From the IMG/VR virus record IMGVR_UViG_3300030061_003813, positions 1 to 34,643 of that record: a stretch of 34,643 nt of DNA. The stretch is one strand, 5' to 3'. The DNA comes from a virus. Below are positions 13,591 to 20,171 of this stretch, piece by piece. Below the pieces are notes generated by a model. That model saw nothing but the letters and a program-made list of their open reading frames with translations. It ran no database searches and was not told the origin of the DNA. The stretch's first letter is position 1. The number at the start of each line of letters is the position of its first letter. The translations under genes were made by a program, and so were the position numbers.

Positions 13591-13606
13591 TTAAAAATGG
13601 TGTGCC

Positions 13607-13879
13607 ATGAATTCTAAAAATTACGAGGAACTTATTTATTATGTCCTCGATCATTTTACGAAAGGCGGTACACCTCTTCCTGCGTTAATTGGTAACAAGC
13701 TTGAATGGCAGGTCACCACACTAGTGGCTGGCCTGCTTGCTAATGAGCATGTGTCTTCTTCTTTAGATGCTACCGACATTGTTGATGCTGCTATTAACTA
13801 CGTCAACATCATTCAAGAACGTTTAGGTCACTATGAAAATGCAAAAGTAAATAGTCTGGAACATTTGCTAGATAAGTAA
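13607..13879 (+). CDS. Hypothetical helical protein (90 aa)
   Basis: MNSKNYEELIYYVLDHFTKG start, four likely helices; centre LPALIGNKLEWQVTTLVAGL. No signal peptide or clear membrane segment. Third of a run of tightly packed small genes (gaps 16 and 29 bases). No family recognised. Confidence 0.72.
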   Translation: MNSKNYEELIYYVLDHFTKGGTPLPALIGNKLEWQVTTLVAGLLANEHVSSSLDATDIVDAAINYVNIIQERLGHYENAKVNSLEHLLDK

Positions 13880-13908
13880 TATAATTTTAAAAACTAATTC
13901 TTTAATCA

Positions 13909-14103
13909 GTGACCAAGCCTATTGCTCAGATCAACTTTACAGTTGACATTGAAATTGAGTACAACCCTTTTGAAGGCCGCACACCCGAACAATTTGCAGA
14001 AATTATTCATGATGAATTAATAGATGCTTTGTGGGAAATGCGTGACGGCACTGTGCATGGTTTATTGACAGATGTAAAATCTGTTCATGTTCTTGGAGAG
14101 TAA
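13909..14103 (+). CDS. Small hypothetical protein, GTG start (64 aa)
   Basis: GTG at 13909 starts MTKPIAQINFTVDIEIEYNP; strand-helix-strand pattern (INFTVDIEIEYNPF, TPEQFAEIIHDELIDALWEM, DVKSVHVLGE), possibly a single ferredoxin-like half. It ends one base before the next ATG (TAAATG). The pattern is common among small cyanophage proteins. Confidence 0.72.
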   Translation: MTKPIAQINFTVDIEIEYNPFEGRTPEQFAEIIHDELIDALWEMRDGTVHGLLTDVKSVHVLGE

Positions 14104-14355
14104 ATGGACAGTTCTTATCTAAACGGTTGGGACGCAAAAGCAGAACAACAAAAAGCAGACTTTATGGAGCATATGTACCAATGCTCTGGTCGTACTAACG
14201 GTTTATTTACTGGTCTTTGGCATGACTTTTGTCTCAACGAAGCAGGTCCCACTTGCCGTCAAATGTTTTTTGATCGCAAAGAAGCTATTCAAAAATTTAT
14301 TGAGATGGAGGAAACCAAACAACAAGAACAGTTCATGGCAACCCTACATGATTGA
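14104..14355 (+). CDS. Hypothetical protein (83 aa)
   Basis: Directly abuts the upstream stop. Begins MDSSYLNGWDAKAEQQKADF; holds three Cys and several Trp/Phe (GLWHDFCLNEAGPTCRQMFF), then a Gln/Glu-rich helix. No metal site is obvious. It overlaps the next ATG by 8 bases, which suggests coupling. Confidence 0.72.
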   Translation: MDSSYLNGWDAKAEQQKADFMEHMYQCSGRTNGLFTGLWHDFCLNEAGPTCRQMFFDRKEAIQKFIEMEETKQQEQFMATLHD

Positions 14356-14554
14356 CAGTGAACGTTTAGAGCTTGATTTTGAAGACGTTCTTTGTGGCGC
14401 TACAGAACAATTTACAGGCCTAGAAATTTATGATGCTTTAAATAAAGCAATCAATAAACAAATGGCCTGGCATCAAAACGAACTTAAAGCTCTTCAGGAG
14501 TTTCAATGGTTAGTGACGGGTGCTGCTCCAGAGGGTCCTTCTGATTTGCTGTGA
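14348..14554 (+). CDS. Small helical protein (68 aa)
   Basis: ATG 14348 chosen because it overlaps the end of the previous gene by 8 bases; an open extension upstream would shadow that gene. MIDSERLELDFEDVLCGATE, then helices (EIYDALNKAINKQMAWHQNE) and a conserved-looking end (FQWLVTGAAPEGPSDLL). The last gene of the left + strand block, 39 bases before a terminator. Confidence 0.7.
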   Translation: MIDSERLELDFEDVLCGATEQFTGLEIYDALNKAINKQMAWHQNELKALQEFQWLVTGAAPEGPSDLL

Positions 14555-14651
14555 TTGCACTGGCTCTTTGATAAAACATGTTATCTGTTTTGCCCACCGA
14601 CTCTAGGTGGGTTTTAATTTTTTCCCAATTATCTTTTGTATATTGATCCAT
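14484..14651 (-). CDS. Small hypothetical protein (55 aa), minus-strand cassette
   Basis: Start at ATG complementary to 14649-14651: MDQYTKDNWEKIKTHLESVG, then KTDNMFYQRASAITANQKDP. Helical and natural-looking; it overlaps the preceding minus-strand gene by 23 bases and runs 71 bases into the convergent + gene. It also contains the + strand terminator. Probably the last gene of a four-gene cassette. Confidence 0.62.
   Translation of the reverse strand: MDQYTKDNWEKIKTHLESVGKTDNMFYQRASAITANQKDPLEQHPSLTIETPEEL
14593..14623 (+). terminator. Rho-independent terminator ending the left + strand block
   Basis: CCCACC (14593-14598) pairs with GGTGGG (14606-14611) around a 7-base loop, followed by TTTTAATTTTTT. 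It sits inside a minus-strand gene (14484-14651), so two functions share the same bases. Confidence 0.78.
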
Positions 14652-14787
14652 AGTAAGAAGCAAAGGCAAGTTTACAGTGAGCTTTGTCTGCTTTGCGAAT
14701 AACTTCTTGAGCTTCTTCGCGTGATAAACATTGCTCAGCTTTTACATTAAGTGCTTGTAATTTTTTATATTGTTTTAATGGATTCAT
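14629..14787 (-). CDS. Small basic helical protein (52 aa)
   Basis: MNPLKQYKKLQALNVKAEQC, then LSREEAQEVIRKADKAHCKL and a Tyr-rich end. LSREEAQEVIRKADKA is a helix with EF-hand-like or HTH-like spacing, but no family is certain. Its ATG overlaps the upstream TGA (ATGA, 14784-14787), and its end overlaps the next start. Too short to be obvious but well supported by both overlaps. Confidence 0.65.
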   Translation of the reverse strand: MNPLKQYKKLQALNVKAEQCLSREEAQEVIRKADKAHCKLAFASYYGSIYKR

Positions 14788-15005
14788 TTGGTTGATCTCC
14801 CGGTTCCTATGTTTGTGATTAAAGCTAAAACAGTAGCTACTTGCCCAGCAAAGGTCATCTCTAATCTTTTTCCTATTTCAGGACAGGCTTTTAATCCTCC
14901 ATTATTTGTACAGTAAAAGACTGTATGCCCTAAGAAAAACAATTGTGACGCAAAAATAACCCCTAAAAAACTTAAAAGGACTTTTTCTTTTTGCGATAAA
15001 TTCAA
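14784..15005 (-). CDS. Small membrane protein, two predicted helices (73 aa)
   Basis: TTG start at 15005-15003, overlapping the upstream TGA (TTGA). Residues 8-31 (KVLLSFLGVIFASQLFFLGH) form one membrane helix; residues 49-66 (MTFAGQVATVLALITNIG) a weaker second one, with a Cys-containing loop between (YCTNNGGLKACPEIG). It could be holin-like or an inner-membrane accessory. It is far from the lysin, so holin function is only one possibility. Confidence 0.65.
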   Translation of the reverse strand: MNLSQKEKVLLSFLGVIFASQLFFLGHTVFYCTNNGGLKACPEIGKRLEMTFAGQVATVLALITNIGTGRSTK

Positions 15006-15172
15006 TCTCTTTCTATGTTGTCTGGTATGTAATACTCATTATATTCGATATGTTTTGCTACAGCTTCATGTAGTTGCCAGTAACGTTGATACCAATCGGA
15101 AATTAAACCGTAATGTGGCAACACAAAATAATCGTCTTCATTCTTGATTAACAATTTAATAAGTTCTTCCAT
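15002..15172 (-). CDS. Small acidic Tyr/Trp-rich protein (56 aa)
   Basis: MEELIKLLIKNEDDYFVLPH, then GLISDWYQRYWQLHEAVAKH and an acidic Tyr-rich end. First gene of the minus-strand cassette; its TGA overlaps the TTG start of the membrane protein. No family recognised. The aromatic content is unlike a chance frame. Confidence 0.65.
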   Translation of the reverse strand: MEELIKLLIKNEDDYFVLPHYGLISDWYQRYWQLHEAVAKHIEYNEYYIPDNIERD

Positions 15173-15216
15173 ATCTAGTTCAGTAGAATAGAAGCTAATA
15201 ATAAACTAACTGGGCT

Positions 15217-15756
15217 ATGTATAGTGGAATCTCTTTGGAGCAACCTGATCAGGCTCTGCAGGGGCAAGAGGATCCAGTAACCAATGATCCACAGCCCAAG
15301 AGTAAGCGTGAACCCGTAAGTCGATTGGCCAATGAACTGATCAACCTTGCGGGCGAGGCAGCTCAACTGATGTTGCAGTCGCATCTGATTCATTTTAATT
15401 ACGAAGAAGCTAACTTTTTTGGTGTTCATAAGTTCACCAAGAAACAATATGAAAAACACCAAGAACAACTGGATCGACTCGGAGAACTCGTGCGCTCGCT
15501 TGATTTTATGATGCCAATGTGCAGTAAAGGTTTGCTTGGTGCGTATAAAAAATTTGACCATGTTGATACATACGGTGGTGGTTCAATGCTTTATATCTAT
15601 TATAAAAATCTTGAAGAGTTTGGAATGAATTCTAAAAAGGTTGCCAAACTTGCAGCCAAACAAGAAGCTTATGATATTGAAAATTATTGTGGTGAATTAA
15701 TTGAAGATGCTTTTAAATCTTCTTGGATGGTTAAAGCTACGCTACGCAAGAACTAA
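15217..15756 (+). CDS. Dps-type ferritin-like protein (179 aa)
   Basis: Residues 59-90 carry the Dps ferroxidase pattern with exact E. coli Dps spacing: His59, His71 (12 apart), Asp86 (15 further) and Glu90 (4 further), matching His51, His63, Asp78 and Glu82. The segment IHFNYEEANFFGVH mirrors the Dps A-H-W-N-M-R-G-A-N-F-I-A-V-H stretch. Dps forms hollow dodecamers that oxidise iron with peroxide and often bind DNA. Length fits; the 33-residue Gln/Pro/Lys-rich N-terminal tail could bind DNA. It stands alone on + between minus-strand genes and overlaps the convergent endonuclease VII gene by 20 bases. The C-terminal helices are more diverged. Function inferred from motif. Confidence 0.82.
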   Translation: MYSGISLEQPDQALQGQEDPVTNDPQPKSKREPVSRLANELINLAGEAAQLMLQSHLIHFNYEEANFFGVHKFTKKQYEKHQEQLDRLGELVRSLDFMMPMCSKGLLGAYKKFDHVDTYGGGSMLYIYYKNLEEFGMNSKKVAKLAAKQEAYDIENYCGELIEDAFKSSWMVKATLRKN

Positions 15757-15997
15757 GATATTCAATTGCATTCAATAATTGCTTTGGGTCATCATTCATA
15801 TGGCCCAGGGCAACATTACATTTGTGACATAACAAACCACGTACTTTATTTGTTGCATGGCAGTGATCTACATACAACGGTTTAATTGGCTTGCAATTAC
15901 AAATTTTACAACAATGGTTTTGTGTAACTAGCATCTCATCATATTCTTGTTCGGTAATGCCATATCGATGTTTAAGATTATGTTTACGACTAGCCAC
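15737..15997 (-). CDS. T4 endonuclease VII-type recombination endonuclease (86 aa)
   Basis: Contains the endonuclease VII core: CCKIC then YVDHCHATNKVRGLLCHKCN and LGHMNDDPKQL. Zinc is held by the paired C-x-x-C knuckles, and D-H-C-H is the catalytic beta-beta-alpha metal motif. T4 gp49 resolves branched DNA before packaging and trims mismatches. At 86 aa this is the short form common in phages, lacking the C-terminal dimerisation part of gp49. The N-terminal NLKHRYGITEQEYDEML is the usual helix. Convergent with the Dps gene. Confidence 0.93.
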   Translation of the reverse strand: MASRKHNLKHRYGITEQEYDEMLVTQNHCCKICNCKPIKPLYVDHCHATNKVRGLLCHKCNVALGHMNDDPKQLLNAIEYLSSCVA

Positions 15998-16027
15998 TAA
16001 TACTATTTAACTTTTATAAATACTAAC

Positions 16028-16051
16028 AAAAAAGCGAGTGACTAGCTCGCT
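16028..16051 (-). terminator. Rho-independent terminator for the minus-strand sugar operon
   Basis: Read on the minus strand, AGCGAG pairs with CTCGCT around a 7-base loop and is followed by TTTTTT. It lies 60 bases beyond the stop of the 16112 gene, closing the three-gene operon. Confidence 0.8.
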
Positions 16052-16111
16052 ATGTATTCCTTAAACCGTTCCGTCGTGAACATCTTGTACTAGAAGTTAA
16101 AGCCCTTTCGA

Positions 16112-17416
16112 CTATCGGGCTGGTGCAACTATAGACCAAATAATATCGTCGTAACGACCACGGCTAGATCGATTATCAAAAATCTGTACACAACGATGCA
16201 GTTCTTCAGGTAATGCTGCAGTTAATGCATCAACATGTTGAATATCTTGTATATCTTCAATAATTAAAACACCATTTGGTTTTAACATTGGAAAGTAATG
16301 AGACACAGTAAAGATTTGTGATGCCAAAGTATGAGGTCCATCATCAATAATGACATCAAAACCTTCTGCACATTCATCACAAAATAATTTTAAACTTCCA
16401 CCGTTATATGCATCGCCTTGATAAAAGTCATAACGATCAGGATCCATTTGATCCCAAATAATATCAGGAACAATATCTTGAATATCAGAAAGAAATAATC
16501 TAAAGCCTGTAAGATATTCATGCCATAACAACGATGAACCTCCATGTTGCACACCAATTTCTAATAGTGTTCCACGTTGTTTGCGATAAGGTTTTAATAG
16601 CTGTGAATAAATACCTGTGTAGTTATGAATAGTATTTTTATCGGTGCCTCCAGGGGATTCAAAACCATTGATGTTAAGTGAAACTAATAAGTTAGAAAGT
16701 TCTGGATCAGGTTTATCCCAATTAGCTTGTCTTTTCATTTTTTGTTCGTTTAAATACGTATTACTATACAATTTTTTAGAATACGATTGAGTGTAATGCA
16801 TTGCTTTATCTACACAATTTAAATGACTTTCCCATAAATTACTAACAATTGGTTTGCCTGTTCCAATCCAAAACTCACGCCAATAACGATTTGGATGTTC
16901 TAAATATTCTTCTGATAAGCCTGCTACATAATCAGAGTTTGCCCACCAAAAACCACCAGAAAAATGAGGATGGTATCCCATTGATGTTTGTTCTTGCCAA
17001 TTAATACCAACAAGATCAGATGGTGGTGTATTCTCATCTGCACCCAGTACTAAATGAGTAATACATTCTTGCCAGTTATGGATACAAAAAAATTCCATTA
17101 GATGACGCCAGTCATCTGTATATTGTGTTCGGCGTGATACACCTTTAGTGTGCATGTAAAGCACAGCTGAATCAGGATTTTTTTTGCACCACTGATACAA
17201 TGCTTTTAATGTATCTGTTTCCTCTTGTTTATTCTGATTCTCGCTCGCAATAGCTTTATCTGGAAGAGACAGTAAGTCAAGGCTGCCGTTAAACCCAATG
17301 TGCAAATGATCCAGTTGTTCATACAGTTTACTTGCTAAAAGTGAGCCAAGTTGTTCCAGGTACATTTCTTCCCAATTATCTCCTGGGAAAACGTGATAAA
17401 AGACAGCATATTTCAT
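16112..17416 (-). CDS. Glycosyltransferase-methyltransferase fusion (434 aa)
   Basis: Two parts. Residues 1-220 look like a glycosyltransferase-type domain: FYHVFPGDNW start, AVLYMHTKGVS, then a Trp/His-rich stretch with FSGGFWWANSDYV. Residues 260-434 are a class I SAM methyltransferase: GTDKNTIHNYTGIYSQLL, motif I LLEIGVQHGGSSLLW, LSDIQDI, DVIIDDGPHT and LIIEDIQD, like sugar O-methyltransferases of the MycE/macrocin type, which use an acidic D-D/H metal site. It would attach and methylate a sugar on a virion or host glycan. ATG overlaps the stop of the upstream gene (ATGA, 17413-17416). Confidence 0.82.
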   Translation of the reverse strand: MKYAVFYHVFPGDNWEEMYLEQLGSLLASKLYEQLDHLHIGFNGSLDLLSLPDKAIASENQNKQEETDTLKALYQWCKKNPDSAVLYMHTKGVSRRTQYTDDWRHLMEFFCIHNWQECITHLVLGADENTPPSDLVGINWQEQTSMGYHPHFSGGFWWANSDYVAGLSEEYLEHPNRYWREFWIGTGKPIVSNLWESHLNCVDKAMHYTQSYSKKLYSNTYLNEQKMKRQANWDKPDPELSNLLVSLNINGFESPGGTDKNTIHNYTGIYSQLLKPYRKQRGTLLEIGVQHGGSSLLWHEYLTGFRLFLSDIQDIVPDIIWDQMDPDRYDFYQGDAYNGGSLKLFCDECAEGFDVIIDDGPHTLASQIFTVSHYFPMLKPNGVLIIEDIQDIQHVDALTAALPEELHRCVQIFDNRSSRGRYDDIIWSIVAPAR

Positions 17417-18636
17417 TGATGATCCTGTGCTTCGTCGATGTAGATGTCTGGCATCATTGTAATGATTCTTCCTTTGTAACCGTCACGACGTAATTTAGTT
17501 GTAATAAAACCAGCAAAATTATGAGCCAAAATAATTACATTTTCTGGATTATCTTCTAACATAAATTCTTTGCTTTTGATTTGCATGCCCGTACCAGGAA
17601 CAAATAAACCTTGTTTACCTGGAGTGTCATCAACAACATAGGTGTCTTTCTCTGATGTTTGTTGCAGTGCATTTAAATAAACACAACCCTTGGCTGCTGC
17701 ACCAAAGTAAACAGTTTTACCTTGTAATTTATTAATAAAAACTGTATCTTCAATAATTTTTTTAAAAGCTTGACTATAAAAACATCGATAGTCAAACTCT
17801 TCTTCTTCTTTGATAAATTTTTCTGCTGTTTCTGTATTAGCATAAACATTTTTGTTTGTAATCCATAAACGCATTGTGCCACCATGGATATCATTTTCTT
17901 CTGCGTGATAAATATTTAAACCGTGTTTGGCAAGTAGTTTTTTTAATGGCTTGACCATCCAGTAATAATAATGTTCGTGATAAAACTGATCAAACTGTAA
18001 AGTTTGAATTGTTCGTAATGTATAAGGAAACTCAAGAATCCAGGTGCCATCTAATTTTTCTGCAATGCCTTCCACGAATCGTTCAGCATCTGGCGTGTGC
18101 TGAAAGACATTGGTTGAAGTAATAAGATCTGCCTTGGGTACATCGGTATCTTTATTAAAGTAATCATTTACATAGTTAATACCTTTGGTTTCATTTGTTT
18201 CTTTAAACGATGTACTAGCATCAACGTTATACAAATTTAATTTATCTTCAGTTTGTGATTGGAATGCTTCAAGCAAAGTGCCATCATTACCACCAATATC
18301 AATAATAGTGTTATGTCGAAGATGTTTAATGCTGTGCCACATCTGACGGCAGTGTTGAATGTAAGGCATGCTTACTCCAGAGGTGTAAAGATAATCTTTA
18401 TATAATTCGTCACTGGGAATAATTGTATTGAGTTTAATTAATAAATTTTCGTCAATGGTTGCGCAAAGTTGATATTTTTTTGCATTTAAAGCAGCTTGTT
18501 CAGATCTGCATAAATTATTAACTAAAGGCTGAACGCCTAGATTTAATAAAACGATTTCACCAACGGAGTTCTTCTCGACGTGAGGGATTGAACGCCCAGT
18601 AGTTGATGGGTAATCCTTTGTTGAACGGAGTTGCAT
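17413..18636 (-). CDS. Sugar C-methyltransferase-like protein (407 aa), NovU/TylC3 type
   Basis: The domain order of TDP-sugar C-methyltransferases is visible: an N-terminal region with LLNLGVQPLVNNL and YKDYLYTSGVS; a SAM domain at about 105-230 (IIDIGGNDGTLLEAF, STNVFQHTPD); FDQFYHEHYYYW (family Y-H-E-H); and a C-terminal domain (VYFGAAAKGCVYLNAL, GTGMQIKSKE). The N-terminal zinc-finger cysteines of the family are missing. ATG at 18636 lies 80 bases inside the preceding glycosyltransferase, an unusually long overlap, so the true start may differ. Probably modifies a nucleotide sugar used by the neighbouring transferases. Confidence 0.82.
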   Translation of the reverse strand: MQLRSTKDYPSTTGRSIPHVEKNSVGEIVLLNLGVQPLVNNLCRSEQAALNAKKYQLCATIDENLLIKLNTIIPSDELYKDYLYTSGVSMPYIQHCRQMWHSIKHLRHNTIIDIGGNDGTLLEAFQSQTEDKLNLYNVDASTSFKETNETKGINYVNDYFNKDTDVPKADLITSTNVFQHTPDAERFVEGIAEKLDGTWILEFPYTLRTIQTLQFDQFYHEHYYYWMVKPLKKLLAKHGLNIYHAEENDIHGGTMRLWITNKNVYANTETAEKFIKEEEEFDYRCFYSQAFKKIIEDTVFINKLQGKTVYFGAAAKGCVYLNALQQTSEKDTYVVDDTPGKQGLFVPGTGMQIKSKEFMLEDNPENVIILAHNFAGFITTKLRRDGYKGRIITMMPDIYIDEAQDHQ

Positions 18637-19282
18637 ATTTTTCTTGGGTAGGAGTACCGCCCCATTTTTCTACATAATACTCATAATTTTTGTGAAATGT
18701 ATACTGATTTTTCTTTTTAAACTCAGTTGAACTATTTAAAGTACTAGATCTTTCGTGAGTATTGTATAAAGGACAATGCAATACGTCAGCATTAGCTAAC
18801 TGAATACGACGTTTATAATCATTATCTTCATAGTAACCAGGGAAAAAATTCTCATCTAGTAATCCCACTTTCTCAATAAGACTTGGGGTAAAAATAAATC
18901 CACACATATCGTCGATCCCTACCCCTAGAAAAACACCATCTTTAAAATTAGTGGTTAGTAGCTTTTGATATTGACCTTTTGCTACCCACCAGTCAAAGCC
19001 AGTTACAATCCAATGATTACAATCAGTATTGTCACGGATAATTTGATTGACCGCTCCAGGGTATCCTGAGTTCTGATTATTACTGACGACAACAATTTCT
19101 TCTATGTGATCTGGTTTTGAGTCGCAAATGAGATCAATAGCTTCATCTACAGATGGATCTACGCTCATTGAATTATCAAGAATATAGTAACGCTTGACAG
19201 GAACATCAATTGTTTTAAAATGCCGTACTAATTTTTCGCCTTGTACCATAACTGGCACGGCAATAAGATCTAAGCTTTTCAT
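18557..19282 (-). CDS. GT2-type glycosyltransferase (241 aa)
   Basis: GT-A fold features: an early strand with YYILDNSMSVD, NSGYPGAVNQII (donor binding), the nucleotide-sugar Asp region HWIVTGFDWWV and the acceptor/catalytic segment FFPGYYEDNDYKRRI (family E-D x-D). First gene of the three-gene sugar operon, divergent from the exonuclease gene with 40 bases between. It probably transfers a sugar to a virion or lipopolysaccharide acceptor; donor and acceptor unknown. Confidence 0.85.
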   Translation of the reverse strand: MKSLDLIAVPVMVQGEKLVRHFKTIDVPVKRYYILDNSMSVDPSVDEAIDLICDSKPDHIEEIVVVSNNQNSGYPGAVNQIIRDNTDCNHWIVTGFDWWVAKGQYQKLLTTNFKDGVFLGVGIDDMCGFIFTPSLIEKVGLLDENFFPGYYEDNDYKRRIQLANADVLHCPLYNTHERSSTLNSSTEFKKKNQYTFHKNYEYYVEKWGGTPTQEKYATPFNKGLPINYWAFNPSRREELRW

Positions 19283-19322
19283 TAATTTTAAGCTACAATA
19301 AAATTAATATACACAACTCACT

Positions 19323-20171
19323 GTGGTTGATACGGATAAAACAGCAACTGTATACGAACTTTATAATGAAGATCCAGAGTCATTTCTTCAGTTAAATACA
19401 AAGCCTGCACGTGTTGTTATTAATGGTAAACGCCATTATGAAACACCGTTCCAAACGGGTCCAGCTGCTTCTGTTACTACCATTATTTCTGAGACAGCGT
19501 CTGAAGCCAATAAGAAGAAGTTAGAGATGTGGGCAAAATCGAACCCTGGTGTGAAAGAAGCTGCAGCAGAACGTGGTACTGCGATACATAGCTGTATGGA
19601 GATGTTCCTGAAGAAAGAAGTCTTTGACGTTCCTGAGGAGTATCAAGAATTTTGGACTGGTATGCCTGAGATTCTTGAACAATTTGAAGAAATTCTTTGG
19701 GCAGAAACACCCTTGAAGGATGACTACAAGTTTTCTTTATCTGAAGACGGAATTGGGCGCGTGTGGGGGCGGGACGAGGAAGAGAGACCATGGGTTGGTA
19801 GTCCTGACATCATTGGGATCGCCAACGGCAAGCTAACGCTTGCTGATCTAAAGACTAGTGTCAAACCATACTGTCGTTGGTGGCCTAAAGATTTTGAAAA
19901 GGGTTCCCAGGAGTGGCGAACTCGTTTAGGTGGCTATATGAAATTTAAAAAATGCTGTCTACAACTGGGTGCTTATGCCTTAGGTATTGAACAAACACTG
20001 AATCTTAAAGTTGAACAGGCAGCTATTATTGTGTCAACACCTGCTGACACACAGCTATTTAAAATCTCTCGCCGTCATCTTGACTATTGCCAAAAAGATT
20101 GGTTAAAAATTGTAGAAGAATATTACAAACAAATTAATAATTGTATTGTTTATGACCTAGATAATATTTAG
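19323..20171 (+). CDS. PD-(D/E)XK exonuclease, RecB/Cas4-like (282 aa)
   Basis: GTG start at 19323. Nuclease motifs: RGTAIHSCMEMF (His89 motif of RecB-like nucleases), VGSPDIIG (Asp162), LADLKTS (Asp175-x-Lys177) and a downstream helix KCCLQLGAYALGIE with the Q-x3-Y motif. Phage members serve as 5'-3' exonucleases in replication or recombination and host-DNA recycling. Standing next to a PrimPol-helicase and downstream of PolA/SSB, it would supply the T7 gp6-like function. CTACAAT 30 bases before the start could be part of a promoter. Confidence 0.9.
   Translation: MVDTDKTATVYELYNEDPESFLQLNTKPARVVINGKRHYETPFQTGPAASVTTIISETASEANKKKLEMWAKSNPGVKEAAAERGTAIHSCMEMFLKKEVFDVPEEYQEFWTGMPEILEQFEEILWAETPLKDDYKFSLSEDGIGRVWGRDEEERPWVGSPDIIGIANGKLTLADLKTSVKPYCRWWPKDFEKGSQEWRTRLGGYMKFKKCCLQLGAYALGIEQTLNLKVEQAAIIVSTPADTQLFKISRRHLDYCQKDWLKIVEEYYKQINNCIVYDLDNI

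Noticed and set aside
15175-15561. 128-codon minus-strand frame opposite the Dps gene
   Set aside because: It is the antisense shadow of the Dps-like gene, whose ferroxidase residues are exactly conserved; the shadow has no recognisable features.
16015-16022. TATAAATA, identical to a T4 late promoter box, on the + strand
   Set aside because: No + strand gene follows, and an isolated 8-mer is easily found by chance in AT-rich DNA.
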